64,000 nt of DNA from Tenacibaculum larymnensis (GTDB taxonomy: Bacteria; Bacteroidota; Bacteroidia; Flavobacteriales; Flavobacteriaceae): contig NZ_JAIWJY010000009.1 in assembly GCF_028829235.1 (NCBI RefSeq), forward strand, positions 1 through 64,000, read 5' to 3'. Under the pieces are notes generated by a model, which was not told the DNA's origin, made no database searches, and saw only the letters and a program-made list of their open reading frames with translations. Both the position numbers and the translations under genes were made by a program. Positions 54,101 through 62,343 of this stretch are shown here, one piece after another (the stretch's first letter is position 1; every line of letters starts with the position of its first letter).

Positions 54101-54761
54101 AATTATTGAGTCTATAGAAGTTGAAGACACTCCTAATCGATTTATCAATAATTTTGATAACCAGCCTACCGCTATTTTTGATACTAATTATTTTTGGGGT
54201 GGTGAATTTAACTTTAATCACAACCGAGTAGACAATAGCAGTTTCCCTACCAAAGGTATGAACTTCGATTTAGCTGTTGGAGCTAAAGCCAATTTAGAAG
54301 ATTTCGACAGACGTTTTGGTTACATTAAGAGTTCTTTGGCTATGTATCAAAATCTAGTATTCAACCGTTCATTAGTTTTTGCTTCTGAAGTAGGAACTCA
54401 AATTAATGTAGGAAATCGTTTTGAAGTTTACCAAGCGGCTACTTTAGGTGGTGAACGTAGTTTACGTGGATTTAATAGAGAACGTTTTTCTGGTACACAA
54501 AGTTTTTATCACAGTAACGATTTACGTTTGCGTTTTGGACGCATTAGAACAGGAATTATTCCTATGAAAATTGGTGTTACTGGCGGATTTGATTATGGTC
54601 GTGTATGGTCTCCGTATTCTCCAAATTCAAAGAAATGGCATACCAGTTATGGTGGTTCTTTATGGTTAAGCGGAATCGACTTGTTCACAGCTAATATTTC
54701 ATACTTTAAAGGAAACTCACAAGAAGACAGAGTAGCTTTAAGTATTGGTTTTTCTTTTTAA
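51102..54761 (+). CDS. Metallophosphoesterase with Omp85-like barrel
   Basis: This 1219-residue lipoprotein-type protein (lipobox IISGCAS, cysteine near residue 19) has an N-terminal metallophosphoesterase domain (about 45-350). All classic motifs are present: GDAGNAE, GDNIYPYG, GNHDWYNG, HHPLYSNGPHGG, SGHDHNL. A middle domain of unknown type follows (about 400-830), then a C-terminal BamA/surface-antigen-like barrel (about 880-1219, with GGERSLRGFNRERFSG) ending in a Phe. It therefore joins a phosphoesterase domain to an outer-membrane barrel. The substrate is unknown. It is followed after 13 bp by the DUF423 gene. Confidence 0.85.
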   Translation: MNLTKFCMYLTIAVIISGCASYKAKYADKTSPKTIQTNKELVHSFYLIGDAGNAEMGQTTPTLKYFQEKLAKATKNATTIFLGDNIYPYGIPSKKHKDRALAEHRLQTQIDALQDFKGKTIFIPGNHDWYNGVDGLKRQEKMVEKALGKNSFLPEGGCGLDKVKINEDLTLILIDSRWFIMDWDKEPKMNDNCDIKTRERFIQELSSLFKKNRYKNVVVAVHHPLYSNGPHGGSFSVKDHMKPAPILGTLKNALRSHAGIQTDIFNKNYSDFINQIQAVSDDFTDNIVFVSGHDHNLQYIEQDGFKQVISGSGSKQSAALIGYGAQFTYGNHGYARLNYYKDGSAVIEYYAANTKDGHKLLFSKEIVKPKQTKNYSNFPEYEEHKKFIETSIYPPEATDVSGFHKFMWGDLNRDKYGKTVKVPVLELENVFGGLTPIRRGGGNQTNSLRLENPEGKQYVLRSMIKDGSRIMGGILKGTFLVDVVQDIFTMSHPYAAFVLPDMADAVNIYHTNPKLYYMPKQPALGKHNDIFGGQLYLLEERPAGDRSELDNFGNSDDIISTFDVLEKIRKNGKHSIDQEWVIRSRLFDMVIGDWDRHEDQWRWASFKTENGKKYYRPIPRDRDQPFSKFDGVMIPLFQQFAPLVKNMQTFDNDIKNMKWYNNYARFFDTAFLNQLTLGDWNKQVEYIQQHLTDEVIEKSIQQLPKAIYDIDGKETIAKIKARRDKLKEIAKRYYTKLNKVVHVVGTDKDDKFIIKRLNDEETSVVVFRKENEIYNRVFKTKETKEIQIYGLNGDDEFLISGDVHDGILLRIIGGQNHDVYTDKSSVAGWGKKTKIYDFKSKKNTINPSSETADLRSDSYLKNTYDAHDINNNTTIVFPSLGSNPDDGFFFGASVTYTQQGFKKRPFANQHTLAANYYSATGGYDLEYNGEFTELIGSWSLHVRAKATSDNYSFNFFGWGNESVYDQTFDLDHYRVKKEEISFSPSLLKRLRGGSIFKISGIIESIEVEDTPNRFINNFDNQPTAIFDTNYFWGGEFNFNHNRVDNSSFPTKGMNFDLAVGAKANLEDFDRRFGYIKSSLAMYQNLVFNRSLVFASEVGTQINVGNRFEVYQAATLGGERSLRGFNRERFSGTQSFYHSNDLRLRFGRIRTGIIPMKIGVTGGFDYGRVWSPYSPNSKKWHTSYGGSLWLSGIDLFTANISYFKGNSQEDRVALSIGFSF

Positions 54762-54774
54762 TTCTTAAAAAAAT

Positions 54775-55158
54775 ATGACACAACAAATTGTATTAATTAC
54801 AGGCGCTTTATTTGGTATGTTCGCTGTAATATTTGGTGCTTTTGGAGCACATGCTTTAAAGAAAGTTTTAAATGAAGAGCAATTAAAATCATTTGAAACA
54901 GGTGTAAAATATCAAATGTACCACGCATTAGTTTTATTATTTGTTGGAAGTTATTTTGACGCTCCTAGTTCGGCAATATATTACGCTTTTGTAGTTGGAA
55001 TTATACTTTTCTCCTTTAGTATTTATGGCTTAGTATTATCAGATGCGAAAGGTAAAAAAATGAAGTTTTTAGGCCCTATTACTCCTTTAGGAGGTTTACT
55101 ACTAATTGTTGGGTGGGCACTTTTAATATATAACATAAGCCAAACCATACACGGTTAA
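54775..55158 (+). CDS. DUF423-family membrane protein
   Basis: This 127-residue inner-membrane protein has about four helices and the family marks GALFGMFAVIFGAFGAHALKK (near 10-30) and KYQMYHALVLL, and ITPLGGLLLIVGW near the C-terminus. It is of the YgdD type. The function is unknown. Probably co-transcribed with the phosphoesterase gene. Confidence 0.9.
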   Translation: MTQQIVLITGALFGMFAVIFGAFGAHALKKVLNEEQLKSFETGVKYQMYHALVLLFVGSYFDAPSSAIYYAFVVGIILFSFSIYGLVLSDAKGKKMKFLGPITPLGGLLLIVGWALLIYNISQTIHG

Positions 55159-55170
55159 TATGTATGGTTT
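55142..55170. terminator. Terminator after the DUF423 gene
   Basis: The stem AAACCATACA / TGTATGGTTT (10 bp) with a 9-nt loop includes the stop codon of the rightward gene. It lies 31 bp before the stop codon of the convergent gene, so it may serve both. Confidence 0.7.
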
Positions 55171-55200
55171 AGCTAACATGGATAAACAAAAATCATATTG

Positions 55201-56691
55201 TTAGTCAACACCCTGAGCGTCGCTGATTATTCTATCAATAAATTCAGTTTTTATATATAATTGTCTTGCTAAATTGTAGAGTACATCAACTTCAGCAGCA
55301 TCTATACTTCCATCAGCATAAGAAATAATAGATAAATCTCTTAGAATATTTAATTTTTGCATTACAGAAATTACAATATCTAGCTCTTTCGCTAACGTTA
55401 TAATTTCATCAATAATGTCTTGCTCTGTTAATCCTTTAATGGTTAACATACATTGAGCAAAAACCGATGGTGACACAACACTACTCAATGCTTGTATTTC
55501 AGAGTCATCCACAACACCATCTGCCTTTGAAATCATATAACCTCCTAAGAACATAAAGCGTTGAATTTTTTCTGAATGTTCAGTTTCATTTCCTAAGTCT
55601 TCTGGCTCCATCAACGACATAATTCGCTGTATTTCTAACTCCATCGCTTCCTCTGTTATTTCTCCATTAATTGCTGGATTAAATAACTCATATGTCTTAC
55701 TCTTATTGAATAACTCTAACGCTTTAATACGAAGTGGACTGAATGGGTGACTACTGTACCAATCTGAAGGATCGTGCGTGTCGTCATTTAAAACTTCTTC
55801 TAAATCTGAAAACTGATTAATGTATTCGTTCAATTTAAAATCTAAAGAATTAGAAGTTACTCCCGATGATAATTTAAAGAATGTTCTTGCAGCTGCTTCA
55901 AAACTCTTACAACATAATAAACCTGCTCTATCGGCACTAATTTCTGCGTTACGATTCCATGCATATAACTTCATGGCATGAATTGGTGCTAAATCGTTAG
56001 CTCCTTCGTCTAAAATATGTTTTACAGGATAGTTAAAGTGCTCAAATAATACATGCCCAATTTCATGCCCAATAACAAAAGCTAATTCGTCTTTACTAAA
56101 ACGCTCTAAAATTCCTGAAGTTAAAATAATGTATAATTTATCTTCATCTGGCGGATAACACGATGCATTAAATTTATCTTCTTGATACACGAAAAACTCA
56201 ATATCTGCTTTTAGTTTCAATACCTCTTTACAATGATTCCCAATTTCATGAAGTACAGGAGCTAACATTTTTGTTAATCGTAAACTTGATTTTAGCAAGT
56301 GTCTTCTCGACTTAAAAACGGGGTTGTTTTCTTTTATTCTTTCTAAAGTTTTTTGAATCAACTCATCTTCTTGAAACTTTAAAACATAATCTCGATCACC
56401 GTCATAAACCAAAGCATTTAAATCAATTTCTGCTCTAGAATTATCGTATACCTCTTGAATGTTTTCAGTAACATTTTTAAGGTTTAACTCGTTAATTTCT
56501 TCAATACGTTTTGTGTATTGTTCTGCTAATTCTTTTGCTATATTTTGAAAATGAACACTTGCTTGATGGATTAAATCGTTGTCACCATTTTGTTGAGCAA
56601 GATTCAAATCCTCCATCATTTTATTTTGCGCCTGATTTAACGCTTCTTGATGTTCTTTTTCTAATTCTGATAATGTGGTAGATTGGTACAT
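55201..56691 (-). CDS. M48-type metallopeptidase fused to TerB-like domain
   Basis: This 496-residue protein has an N-terminal coiled coil (about 5-85), the zinc metallopeptidase domain with H209-E-I-G-H213 and a downstream glutamate in NAEISADRAG (near 250), and a C-terminal part with two helical TerB-like segments (about 375-490, ISKADGVVDDSEIQAL and ISYADGSIDAAEVDVL). No membrane helix is visible, unlike HtpX. It is the last of four leftward genes; two of its neighbours share a domain with each other. Function: a regulated cytoplasmic protease is likely, with TerB as a metal-binding or protein-interaction module. Confidence 0.85.
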   Translation of the reverse strand: MYQSTTLSELEKEHQEALNQAQNKMMEDLNLAQQNGDNDLIHQASVHFQNIAKELAEQYTKRIEEINELNLKNVTENIQEVYDNSRAEIDLNALVYDGDRDYVLKFQEDELIQKTLERIKENNPVFKSRRHLLKSSLRLTKMLAPVLHEIGNHCKEVLKLKADIEFFVYQEDKFNASCYPPDEDKLYIILTSGILERFSKDELAFVIGHEIGHVLFEHFNYPVKHILDEGANDLAPIHAMKLYAWNRNAEISADRAGLLCCKSFEAAARTFFKLSSGVTSNSLDFKLNEYINQFSDLEEVLNDDTHDPSDWYSSHPFSPLRIKALELFNKSKTYELFNPAINGEITEEAMELEIQRIMSLMEPEDLGNETEHSEKIQRFMFLGGYMISKADGVVDDSEIQALSSVVSPSVFAQCMLTIKGLTEQDIIDEIITLAKELDIVISVMQKLNILRDLSIISYADGSIDAAEVDVLYNLARQLYIKTEFIDRIISDAQGVD

Positions 56692-56704
56692 ACTTTTTTC
56701 TTTT

Positions 56705-57865
56705 TTAAGCTCCTACTGGAACTGTTGAGTTAGACAGTTTTAGTAATCTTCCTTTTAGGTCAAAAATTCCTAAAATTTGATCCTCTCCTTTTTTAGCAAC
56801 AATATTGTTTCCTGATACCTCAACCTCATATCCTTTTTGAACTAAATAGCAAAACAATGCGTGCTTGTGTTCAAAATCCATACGAGTTATTGTTTTTGAG
56901 AAGTGTGAACAGATTAAAGCCGGAATATTTATCTCTTTTTCATCCACTACATCAGTGTATAGCAATACATATACAGTTAGCCCTTTAAAAGGTAATGGAG
57001 CATAGCAACTTGCTTGATTTACCCCTGTTGCTACAAATGAGAAATAATGACCAGGATCGTGTTCTGTTTCTATTTTTGATGATAGTAAATCTTCTATTCC
57101 ATGACGTTCACCAAGAGCTTTCATTTGTAATGAAGCTTCTAAAAATTGTTCTGGAATACCACTTTGTTTATTTGCCCAAGCCCACAACCATGATTGTTCA
57201 TTATGAGAGTAGGTTCCTAATACTTGCATTTTAAAGGTAAGGTCACCATAAGTTACCGTACCCTGAAGCATATCACAGTTCCATGGTAAATCTTCAATAA
57301 CATCAGCTAAGTTATCTTGCTTTTCAAAGGCTAAAGCTACATATTGATTGTGCAACTGAGGCAAACTTAATTTTATAGTGTTATCTACCTTTCCTCCTAC
57401 AATATTATTTGGGTTTTCTGTACTTTCAACACTAGCTTCGCTTCCTGCAAATTCTTCTAAATGAGTTTCTAAAAGGTGTACAATTCTTTCCGTTTTCTCT
57501 TCCACCTTATCAGCATTCATAATTGGGCTGTGATTAATGGTTAATACCCCATCTACAAAAGTGATTGCTCTTTCTAAATTATGCTCATTGTTTTCATTAA
57601 CAATCTTTACTTCTTTTAATCCATTTTTTAGCAACTCTCCCCCAATCTCATCAATATTAACTGCTTTAATAGCTTCTATTAGCGGTTGAAAATATATTTT
57701 TGGAAACGTATCATTGTAAAGGTGAGAAAACTTATCTTCTACCAATGTATCCCACGCTATGTTTAATGATACGTTAAATCCTGCTTTATTATTTATTTCC
57801 GTTTCTAATGCTGGAAATGATTCATTTTTAAATGTTTGAACTGCTCTTTTTTCTTTAAGACCCAT
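56705..57865 (-). CDS. Two-domain protein with DUF6882-like C-terminus
   Basis: This 386-residue protein has an N-terminal domain of about 135 residues (MGLKEKRAVQTFKNESFPAL to THLEEFAG). This domain is duplicated as an independent gene at 58561-58971. A C-terminal domain (about 165-380) with SWLWAWANKQSGIPEQFLEA and LGERHGIEDL resembles DUF6882, a family of unknown function. No signal peptide, so cytoplasmic. It lies 13 bp upstream of the metallopeptidase gene. Confidence 0.75.
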   Translation of the reverse strand: MGLKEKRAVQTFKNESFPALETEINNKAGFNVSLNIAWDTLVEDKFSHLYNDTFPKIYFQPLIEAIKAVNIDEIGGELLKNGLKEVKIVNENNEHNLERAITFVDGVLTINHSPIMNADKVEEKTERIVHLLETHLEEFAGSEASVESTENPNNIVGGKVDNTIKLSLPQLHNQYVALAFEKQDNLADVIEDLPWNCDMLQGTVTYGDLTFKMQVLGTYSHNEQSWLWAWANKQSGIPEQFLEASLQMKALGERHGIEDLLSSKIETEHDPGHYFSFVATGVNQASCYAPLPFKGLTVYVLLYTDVVDEKEINIPALICSHFSKTITRMDFEHKHALFCYLVQKGYEVEVSGNNIVAKKGEDQILGIFDLKGRLLKLSNSTVPVGA

Positions 57866-57885
57866 TTTTTAATAATTTTATTATT

Positions 57886-58527
57886 CTACAATACTTTTTC
57901 TATCTTTTCAATAAAAAGATTCTCTAATTCTTTTGGCAATACTTTAGTAATTTCAATACCAATTTTTAATACACTTCCTTCTTTAGTTACTTGTAATGTT
58001 TCTGTGTTAGTAATAGTAACTGTTTTTATTTCTTTCCATGCTGCTAACCCCATTTCATCCTCTACTATTAACTGTTTTGCTTTTAATAAGCTTGCAATAA
58101 CATCTTTACAATTTAATCGAGCGTTTGCTTCTTGTAATGCTGATTTTTCAAATGATAAATTAATCGTTGCCTCTAACAAAGGTTCTTGCTCAAGAGTCCA
58201 TCTTTTTAATTGTAAAACACTTATAGGATCTTCTCCTAAAGGACGACTAATATTTCCCTTCGATAATGAAACTGCTATTTTTTTAGGATGCTTAATTCGT
58301 AAAACAGATACCTCTTGAAGATCGAAAAACACTACTTCTTGTTCTTCGGTTTTTATACACACAAATGTTTGATATTCTTCTTTGGTGATGTCTACTATAA
58401 AGCCTTCTACATAAAGTCCGTTTTTTAGTGATAAAGCAATTTTTAATTGCTTTTTTTCACTAAACAGACCCTGAATTATAGCTGCTGGCGATTGCGCTTT
58501 AAATTGATTGATATAATCTGTTTCCAT
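57886..58527 (-). CDS. Hypothetical protein, 213 aa
   Basis: This cytoplasmic protein has an N-terminal beta-rich stretch (about 25-80, with LKNGLYVEGFIVDITKEEYQTF) reminiscent of Sm-like folds, and a mixed C-terminal part. No motif allows a confident family call. It sits between the two genes carrying the MGLKEKR domain, with spacings of 20 and 33 bp, and is likely part of the same operon. Confidence 0.65.
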   Translation of the reverse strand: METDYINQFKAQSPAAIIQGLFSEKKQLKIALSLKNGLYVEGFIVDITKEEYQTFVCIKTEEQEVVFFDLQEVSVLRIKHPKKIAVSLSKGNISRPLGEDPISVLQLKRWTLEQEPLLEATINLSFEKSALQEANARLNCKDVIASLLKAKQLIVEDEMGLAAWKEIKTVTITNTETLQVTKEGSVLKIGIEITKVLPKELENLFIEKIEKVL

Positions 58528-58560
58528 AGCAATTTTATTTTTTTGGTATGAATTACTAGA

Positions 58561-58971
58561 CTATAAATTGTTTTCTAACAAATCAACAAGTGCATCTGTT
58601 CTATCTTGAACTTTATCTGCATTTAAAATTGGACTATGATTTACCTGTAAAACCCCTTCTTCAAAGGTGTAAGCATGTGTTGGATTGTGATGATCGTCTT
58701 TATTGGTAATAACTACTTTTTTTAACGATTCTGCCAATGCTTCTTTCCCCATATCATCTGTAGTTATGGTAGAAAAGGCATCAATAAGTGGTTGGAAGTA
58801 AATTTTAGGATAACTGTCATCATATAAGTGTAAAAACTTATCTTCAAACATGGTTTCCCACTCTACATCAATTGTTACATCAAAACCTGCTGCGTCGTTT
58901 ATTTGTTGTTTTAAAGCAGGATATTTTTCTTCTTGAAAAGTTTTTGTGAATCTTTTTTCTTTAAGTCCCAT
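58561..58971 (-). CDS. Single-domain paralogue of the DUF6882 protein N-terminus
   Basis: This 136-residue protein is similar throughout to the N-terminal domain of the 386-residue protein (MGLKEKR, DVEWETMFEDKFLHLYDDSYPKIYFQPLIDA versus the matching segment there, and NHSPILNADKVQDRTDALVDLLE). The start at 58971 is set by this match. It is the first gene of the four-gene leftward cluster. The function is unknown. Confidence 0.75.
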   Translation of the reverse strand: MGLKEKRFTKTFQEEKYPALKQQINDAAGFDVTIDVEWETMFEDKFLHLYDDSYPKIYFQPLIDAFSTITTDDMGKEALAESLKKVVITNKDDHHNPTHAYTFEEGVLQVNHSPILNADKVQDRTDALVDLLENNL

Positions 58972-59062
58972 ATGATTGTTTTTTAAGGTTACTTTCAATT
59001 ATTTACCTCAAAACTACATGGAACTTTAGCGCTATTTTAATGAGTTTTATATGTGTTACTTC

Positions 59063-59812
59063 TTATTTTGTATTCGTATTAAAATTCTCTAAAAACTGTT
59101 TTAAATACGTTTTCTTTCTTGATGATAAAGGAACATTTTCACCACTTGATAACTTAACTGTATTAGCACTTACGGAAGCTAAATATTTTATATTGATTAA
59201 GTGAGATTGATGCACTCTAGCAAAGGCATGTGTACTTAAAATATTTTCGTAATACTTTAAGTTTCTAGCACTCATTATTTTTTTATCTGTAGTATAAAAA
59301 AGCGTATAGCTTCCGTCTGATTGGCAACGTACAATATCATCTACATGTAAAAAATGTTGCTCTTCGGTAGTTTTAATAAGCAATGTTTTTTGAGCCTCTT
59401 TTTTATCAAACTCGTTTATTTTACTTAGTGCTTGCGTGTACTTTTTCTCTTTTTCAAAGTCCGCTCTAAAACGTTCTATACAAGCATTTAATTCGTCAGA
59501 ATCTATAGGTTTTAATAAATAATCTACCGTATCAAACTTAATAGCTTTTATTGCAAATTCATCGTACGCTGTGGTAAATATCATTTTAAAGTTTATGGTT
59601 TCTAAGGCTTCTAATATTTGAAAAGCATTTCCTCCAATCAACTCAATATCTATAAACACTAAGTCTAAATTATTGTTGCTTAAAAAATCTATAGCTTCAT
59701 CTACATTATCAATTTTAGCTACAATTTCTATATCTTTTTGCGTGTATTGCAATAGTTTTGTTAATGTGTTTAGTGCATTAAACTCATCTTCTATTATAGC
59801 AGCTTTTATCAT
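59063..59812 (-). CDS. LytTR-type response regulator
   Basis: This 249-residue regulator has a receiver domain (acidic pair near 9-10, phospho-acceptor D55 in LVFIDIEL, Thr in FTTAYDEFAIKA, Lys in LLKPID) and a C-terminal LytTR DNA-binding domain (about 145-245, with VHQSHLINIKYLASV and VPLSSRKKTYLKQFL). It lies 1 bp downstream of its kinase gene, so the two form a classical LytS/LytR-type pair. Confidence 0.95.
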   Translation of the reverse strand: MIKAAIIEDEFNALNTLTKLLQYTQKDIEIVAKIDNVDEAIDFLSNNNLDLVFIDIELIGGNAFQILEALETINFKMIFTTAYDEFAIKAIKFDTVDYLLKPIDSDELNACIERFRADFEKEKKYTQALSKINEFDKKEAQKTLLIKTTEEQHFLHVDDIVRCQSDGSYTLFYTTDKKIMSARNLKYYENILSTHAFARVHQSHLINIKYLASVSANTVKLSSGENVPLSSRKKTYLKQFLENFNTNTK

Positions 59813-59813
59813 T

Positions 59814-61694
59814 TTATAACTTTAATTTAAATACAACTTTTGTTCCTGATGGGTGTCCATCCTTATCGTGTAAATCTTCTATGGTAAAAGATTTTTCTTC
59901 TCCTTTATTTCTTATCTGTAGTCTTTCAATAAAAATATCGGTAGCGTGTAAATCTTTTGCTATTTTTTCTTGACTCTTTTTTTGCTTCCTTCCTACTCCA
60001 TTATCTTCAATTTCAAAAAACAGTTCTTCACCTGTTTTTCGAATGTTTAAGTTCAATATTCCTCCTGATTTCTTTTCCTTTAAGCCATATTCAATAGCAT
60101 TTTCAACAAAAGGCTGTAACAACATAGGCGGTACTTTTACTTGTTTTGTATCACAGTTTTCAGAAATATTTATATGATAACTAAAACTATTATTGAAACG
60201 TAGCTGTTGTGTGTCTATGTAATTAGAAATCATAGCCAGCTCTTCTTCTAAGCTAATTTCTTCTTTTCGAACATAATCAAAATTTTGTCGAATAAGTTTT
60301 GAAAACTTAGCTATATAGTTTGATGATTTTACTGGGTTTCCTTCTAAAGTTATATTCTGAATCGCCGCTAAGGTGTTGAATATAAAATGCGGATTCATTT
60401 GAGCTCTTAGCAAACGTTGTTCTAATTTTGAAGCTTTATTAGCCGCTCTTAGCTTATTATTATATCCAAAAAACAATGCTATAATTAAAATAAGTACCAA
60501 CGATACAATTACACTAATTCCTAACCACCAATTTTGTTTGTTTATTTCTTTTTGATGGGTTAATGCTATTTCTTTTTCTTTAATTTTATAGTTCACATTA
60601 GCAAAATGAAGAAGTTTTTGGTTTTGCTTTTTACTCTTAACCACTTCTATACTATCTCGTATAATTTGATGGTTTAATGCTTTTTGGTACTGCTTTTTAA
60701 GAATTGCTATTGATATTAACTTATCTCTTATTTCTAGTTCTTCAGAAAGGTTGTTTTTACTCTTGTAAATTAACATGGCCTTGTTGTAATTTACCGCTGC
60801 CGAATCTAACTTATTAGTTACTAAAAAAAGGGTTCCTAAACCTTTGTATGGAGCTCCGTTAATTGTTTTAATTTTTTGGTTAAGTTTTACTGCTCCTCGT
60901 AAAAACTTCTCTGCTTCTTCAAAACGTTTTGCTTCTAAATACGTGTATCCAATATTATTAAGAACACTTACGATAGTTTTTGGGTCTTTCGCTGACTCAC
61001 CCAAAGCTAATGCTTCTGAAAACTGTTCTAAGGCTTTGTTATATTGCTTTAACATTAAATAAACACCAGCAATATTACTTTTAATTGCTATAATTGAGTT
61101 AGGGTCATTTGGGTCGGTAAATAATTCTTCAGATCTTTTTATGTAAAACAATGCCTGTTCGTAATCTTTTAATATAAAATGAAGATTAAATAGCTGATTA
61201 TTTGCCTTTGCTTGTAGTCGGGTGTTTTCTATTTTTTTGCCTATTTCTAAAGCCTCTAACGCATACTTTTGAGCATCTTCTAGCTCATTTAGCTTCATAC
61301 AAGTAGCACTTAATGTTATTAAGCTCCTTCCTTTATTATAATCATCTTTAAGATTTGTAAATAATTTATAGGTTTCTAAGTGTATGTTTTTTGCCTCTAT
61401 TAACTTATCGTTCAGGTAAAAAAGTTCTCCTTTGCTAAACAACAATAAAGCCCTGTTTTTAGAATTTTGTTTCTTTTCTAATAAACTATCTATTTTTCTT
61501 AATCCTTCTTTTGGTTTTTGTTGAGAAATACTATCAACAGCTAATAAATATTCTTGTAAATCTTTATCTACATCATTTCTTTTACAGGCTGAAAAAACTA
61601 AAAGGGTACAGACGATATATAAAAAGTAGCTTCTTTTAAACAATGGCATTTTTTTGTAAGTAATTAGCCAACTAAAATAATTATATATTTTCAT
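59814..61694 (-). CDS. TPR-type LytS-like sensor histidine kinase
   Basis: This 626-residue kinase has an N-terminal hydrophobic signal with a possible lipobox (LVFSAC, cysteine near 36), TPR repeats (about 65-330), a membrane helix (about 385-405), and the LytS-type kinase core LRAQMNPHFIFNTLAAIQN followed by a HATPase domain (PFVENAIEYGLKEKKSGG, EDNGVG). The start at 61694 is preferred to the internal ATG at 61649 because a full Shine-Dalgarno sequence (AGGAGG) stands 4 bp ahead of it. It is the first gene of the two-gene unit. Confidence 0.93.
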   Translation of the reverse strand: MKIYNYFSWLITYKKMPLFKRSYFLYIVCTLLVFSACKRNDVDKDLQEYLLAVDSISQQKPKEGLRKIDSLLEKKQNSKNRALLLFSKGELFYLNDKLIEAKNIHLETYKLFTNLKDDYNKGRSLITLSATCMKLNELEDAQKYALEALEIGKKIENTRLQAKANNQLFNLHFILKDYEQALFYIKRSEELFTDPNDPNSIIAIKSNIAGVYLMLKQYNKALEQFSEALALGESAKDPKTIVSVLNNIGYTYLEAKRFEEAEKFLRGAVKLNQKIKTINGAPYKGLGTLFLVTNKLDSAAVNYNKAMLIYKSKNNLSEELEIRDKLISIAILKKQYQKALNHQIIRDSIEVVKSKKQNQKLLHFANVNYKIKEKEIALTHQKEINKQNWWLGISVIVSLVLILIIALFFGYNNKLRAANKASKLEQRLLRAQMNPHFIFNTLAAIQNITLEGNPVKSSNYIAKFSKLIRQNFDYVRKEEISLEEELAMISNYIDTQQLRFNNSFSYHINISENCDTKQVKVPPMLLQPFVENAIEYGLKEKKSGGILNLNIRKTGEELFFEIEDNGVGRKQKKSQEKIAKDLHATDIFIERLQIRNKGEEKSFTIEDLHDKDGHPSGTKVVFKLKL

Positions 61695-61696
61695 TT

Positions 61697-61706
61697 CACC
61701 TCCTTA
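61697..61706 (-). promoter_or_regulatory. Strong Shine-Dalgarno site of the LytS-like gene
   Basis: On the minus strand TAAGGAGGTG immediately precedes the ATG by 2 bp, with AGGAGG 4 bp from the start. This is unusual in Flavobacteria, which seldom use such sites, and it decides the start. Confidence 0.7.
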
Positions 61707-61815
61707 TCCACCACTTTAACAAAACGTTTATAAAATAATAGTATGCGTTTATAAAACACCTAAAAGCCAGCCCCAAATTTCTAAGATATTTGACTAAAAA
61801 ATTAAATTATTAATA

Positions 61816-62268
61816 ATGAGTACAGTTGAAACTATAGAAGAAGTTATTAAAACAGGATCTTGTAATTTAACGAGTTTTGAAAAGATTGAGGAAATTTCTA
61901 AACCAAAGGTTAGTATTGATGGAGCTTATCTTTTAATTTATAATTGGCCAGACGATCCTAGTGGTGCTAACACTACTATTCACGTTGGTCTTACCTATTT
62001 ATTTATACATAACGACCAAGAATACAAAGCTGTAACAAGAACAAAGTTTTATGATTTTGATGTTGCTAAGTTTGAAAACTTACCTAAAAAATACTTTATA
62101 ACCGAATATCATAAATTAGTAGAGCAAGCTTTGATATTATCTAAACAAAAAATAGAAGAAAAATTTGAAGAGCCTTTAAGCTCTATTATTCCATTTAGTT
62201 TTAGCCGAGAAGATTCTATTTTATTAGCTATAAATGCAGGATATTCTAGACAGATTGATTACGTATAG
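61816..62268 (+). CDS. Hypothetical protein, 150 aa
   Basis: This unrecognised, probably cytoplasmic protein has a mixed alpha/beta reading (LLIYNWPDDPSGANTTIHVGLTYL near 40) and a C-terminal region with SFSREDSILLAI. It stands alone, divergent from the LytS-like gene, and is followed by a strong terminator. Confidence 0.65.
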   Translation: MSTVETIEEVIKTGSCNLTSFEKIEEISKPKVSIDGAYLLIYNWPDDPSGANTTIHVGLTYLFIHNDQEYKAVTRTKFYDFDVAKFENLPKKYFITEYHKLVEQALILSKQKIEEKFEEPLSSIIPFSFSREDSILLAINAGYSRQIDYV

Positions 62269-62306
62269 GCACCCAAACTAGGTGTTGATGATTCCCCTAA
62301 CTCTCT

Positions 62307-62336
62307 CAGTTATCAATGTGCATACATTGGTAACTG
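62307..62336 (+). terminator. Terminator of the 150-residue protein gene
   Basis: A 13-bp stem (one G-U pair) with a 4-nt loop is followed by eight T residues on the plus strand. Confidence 0.9.
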
Positions 62337-62343
62337 ATTTTTT

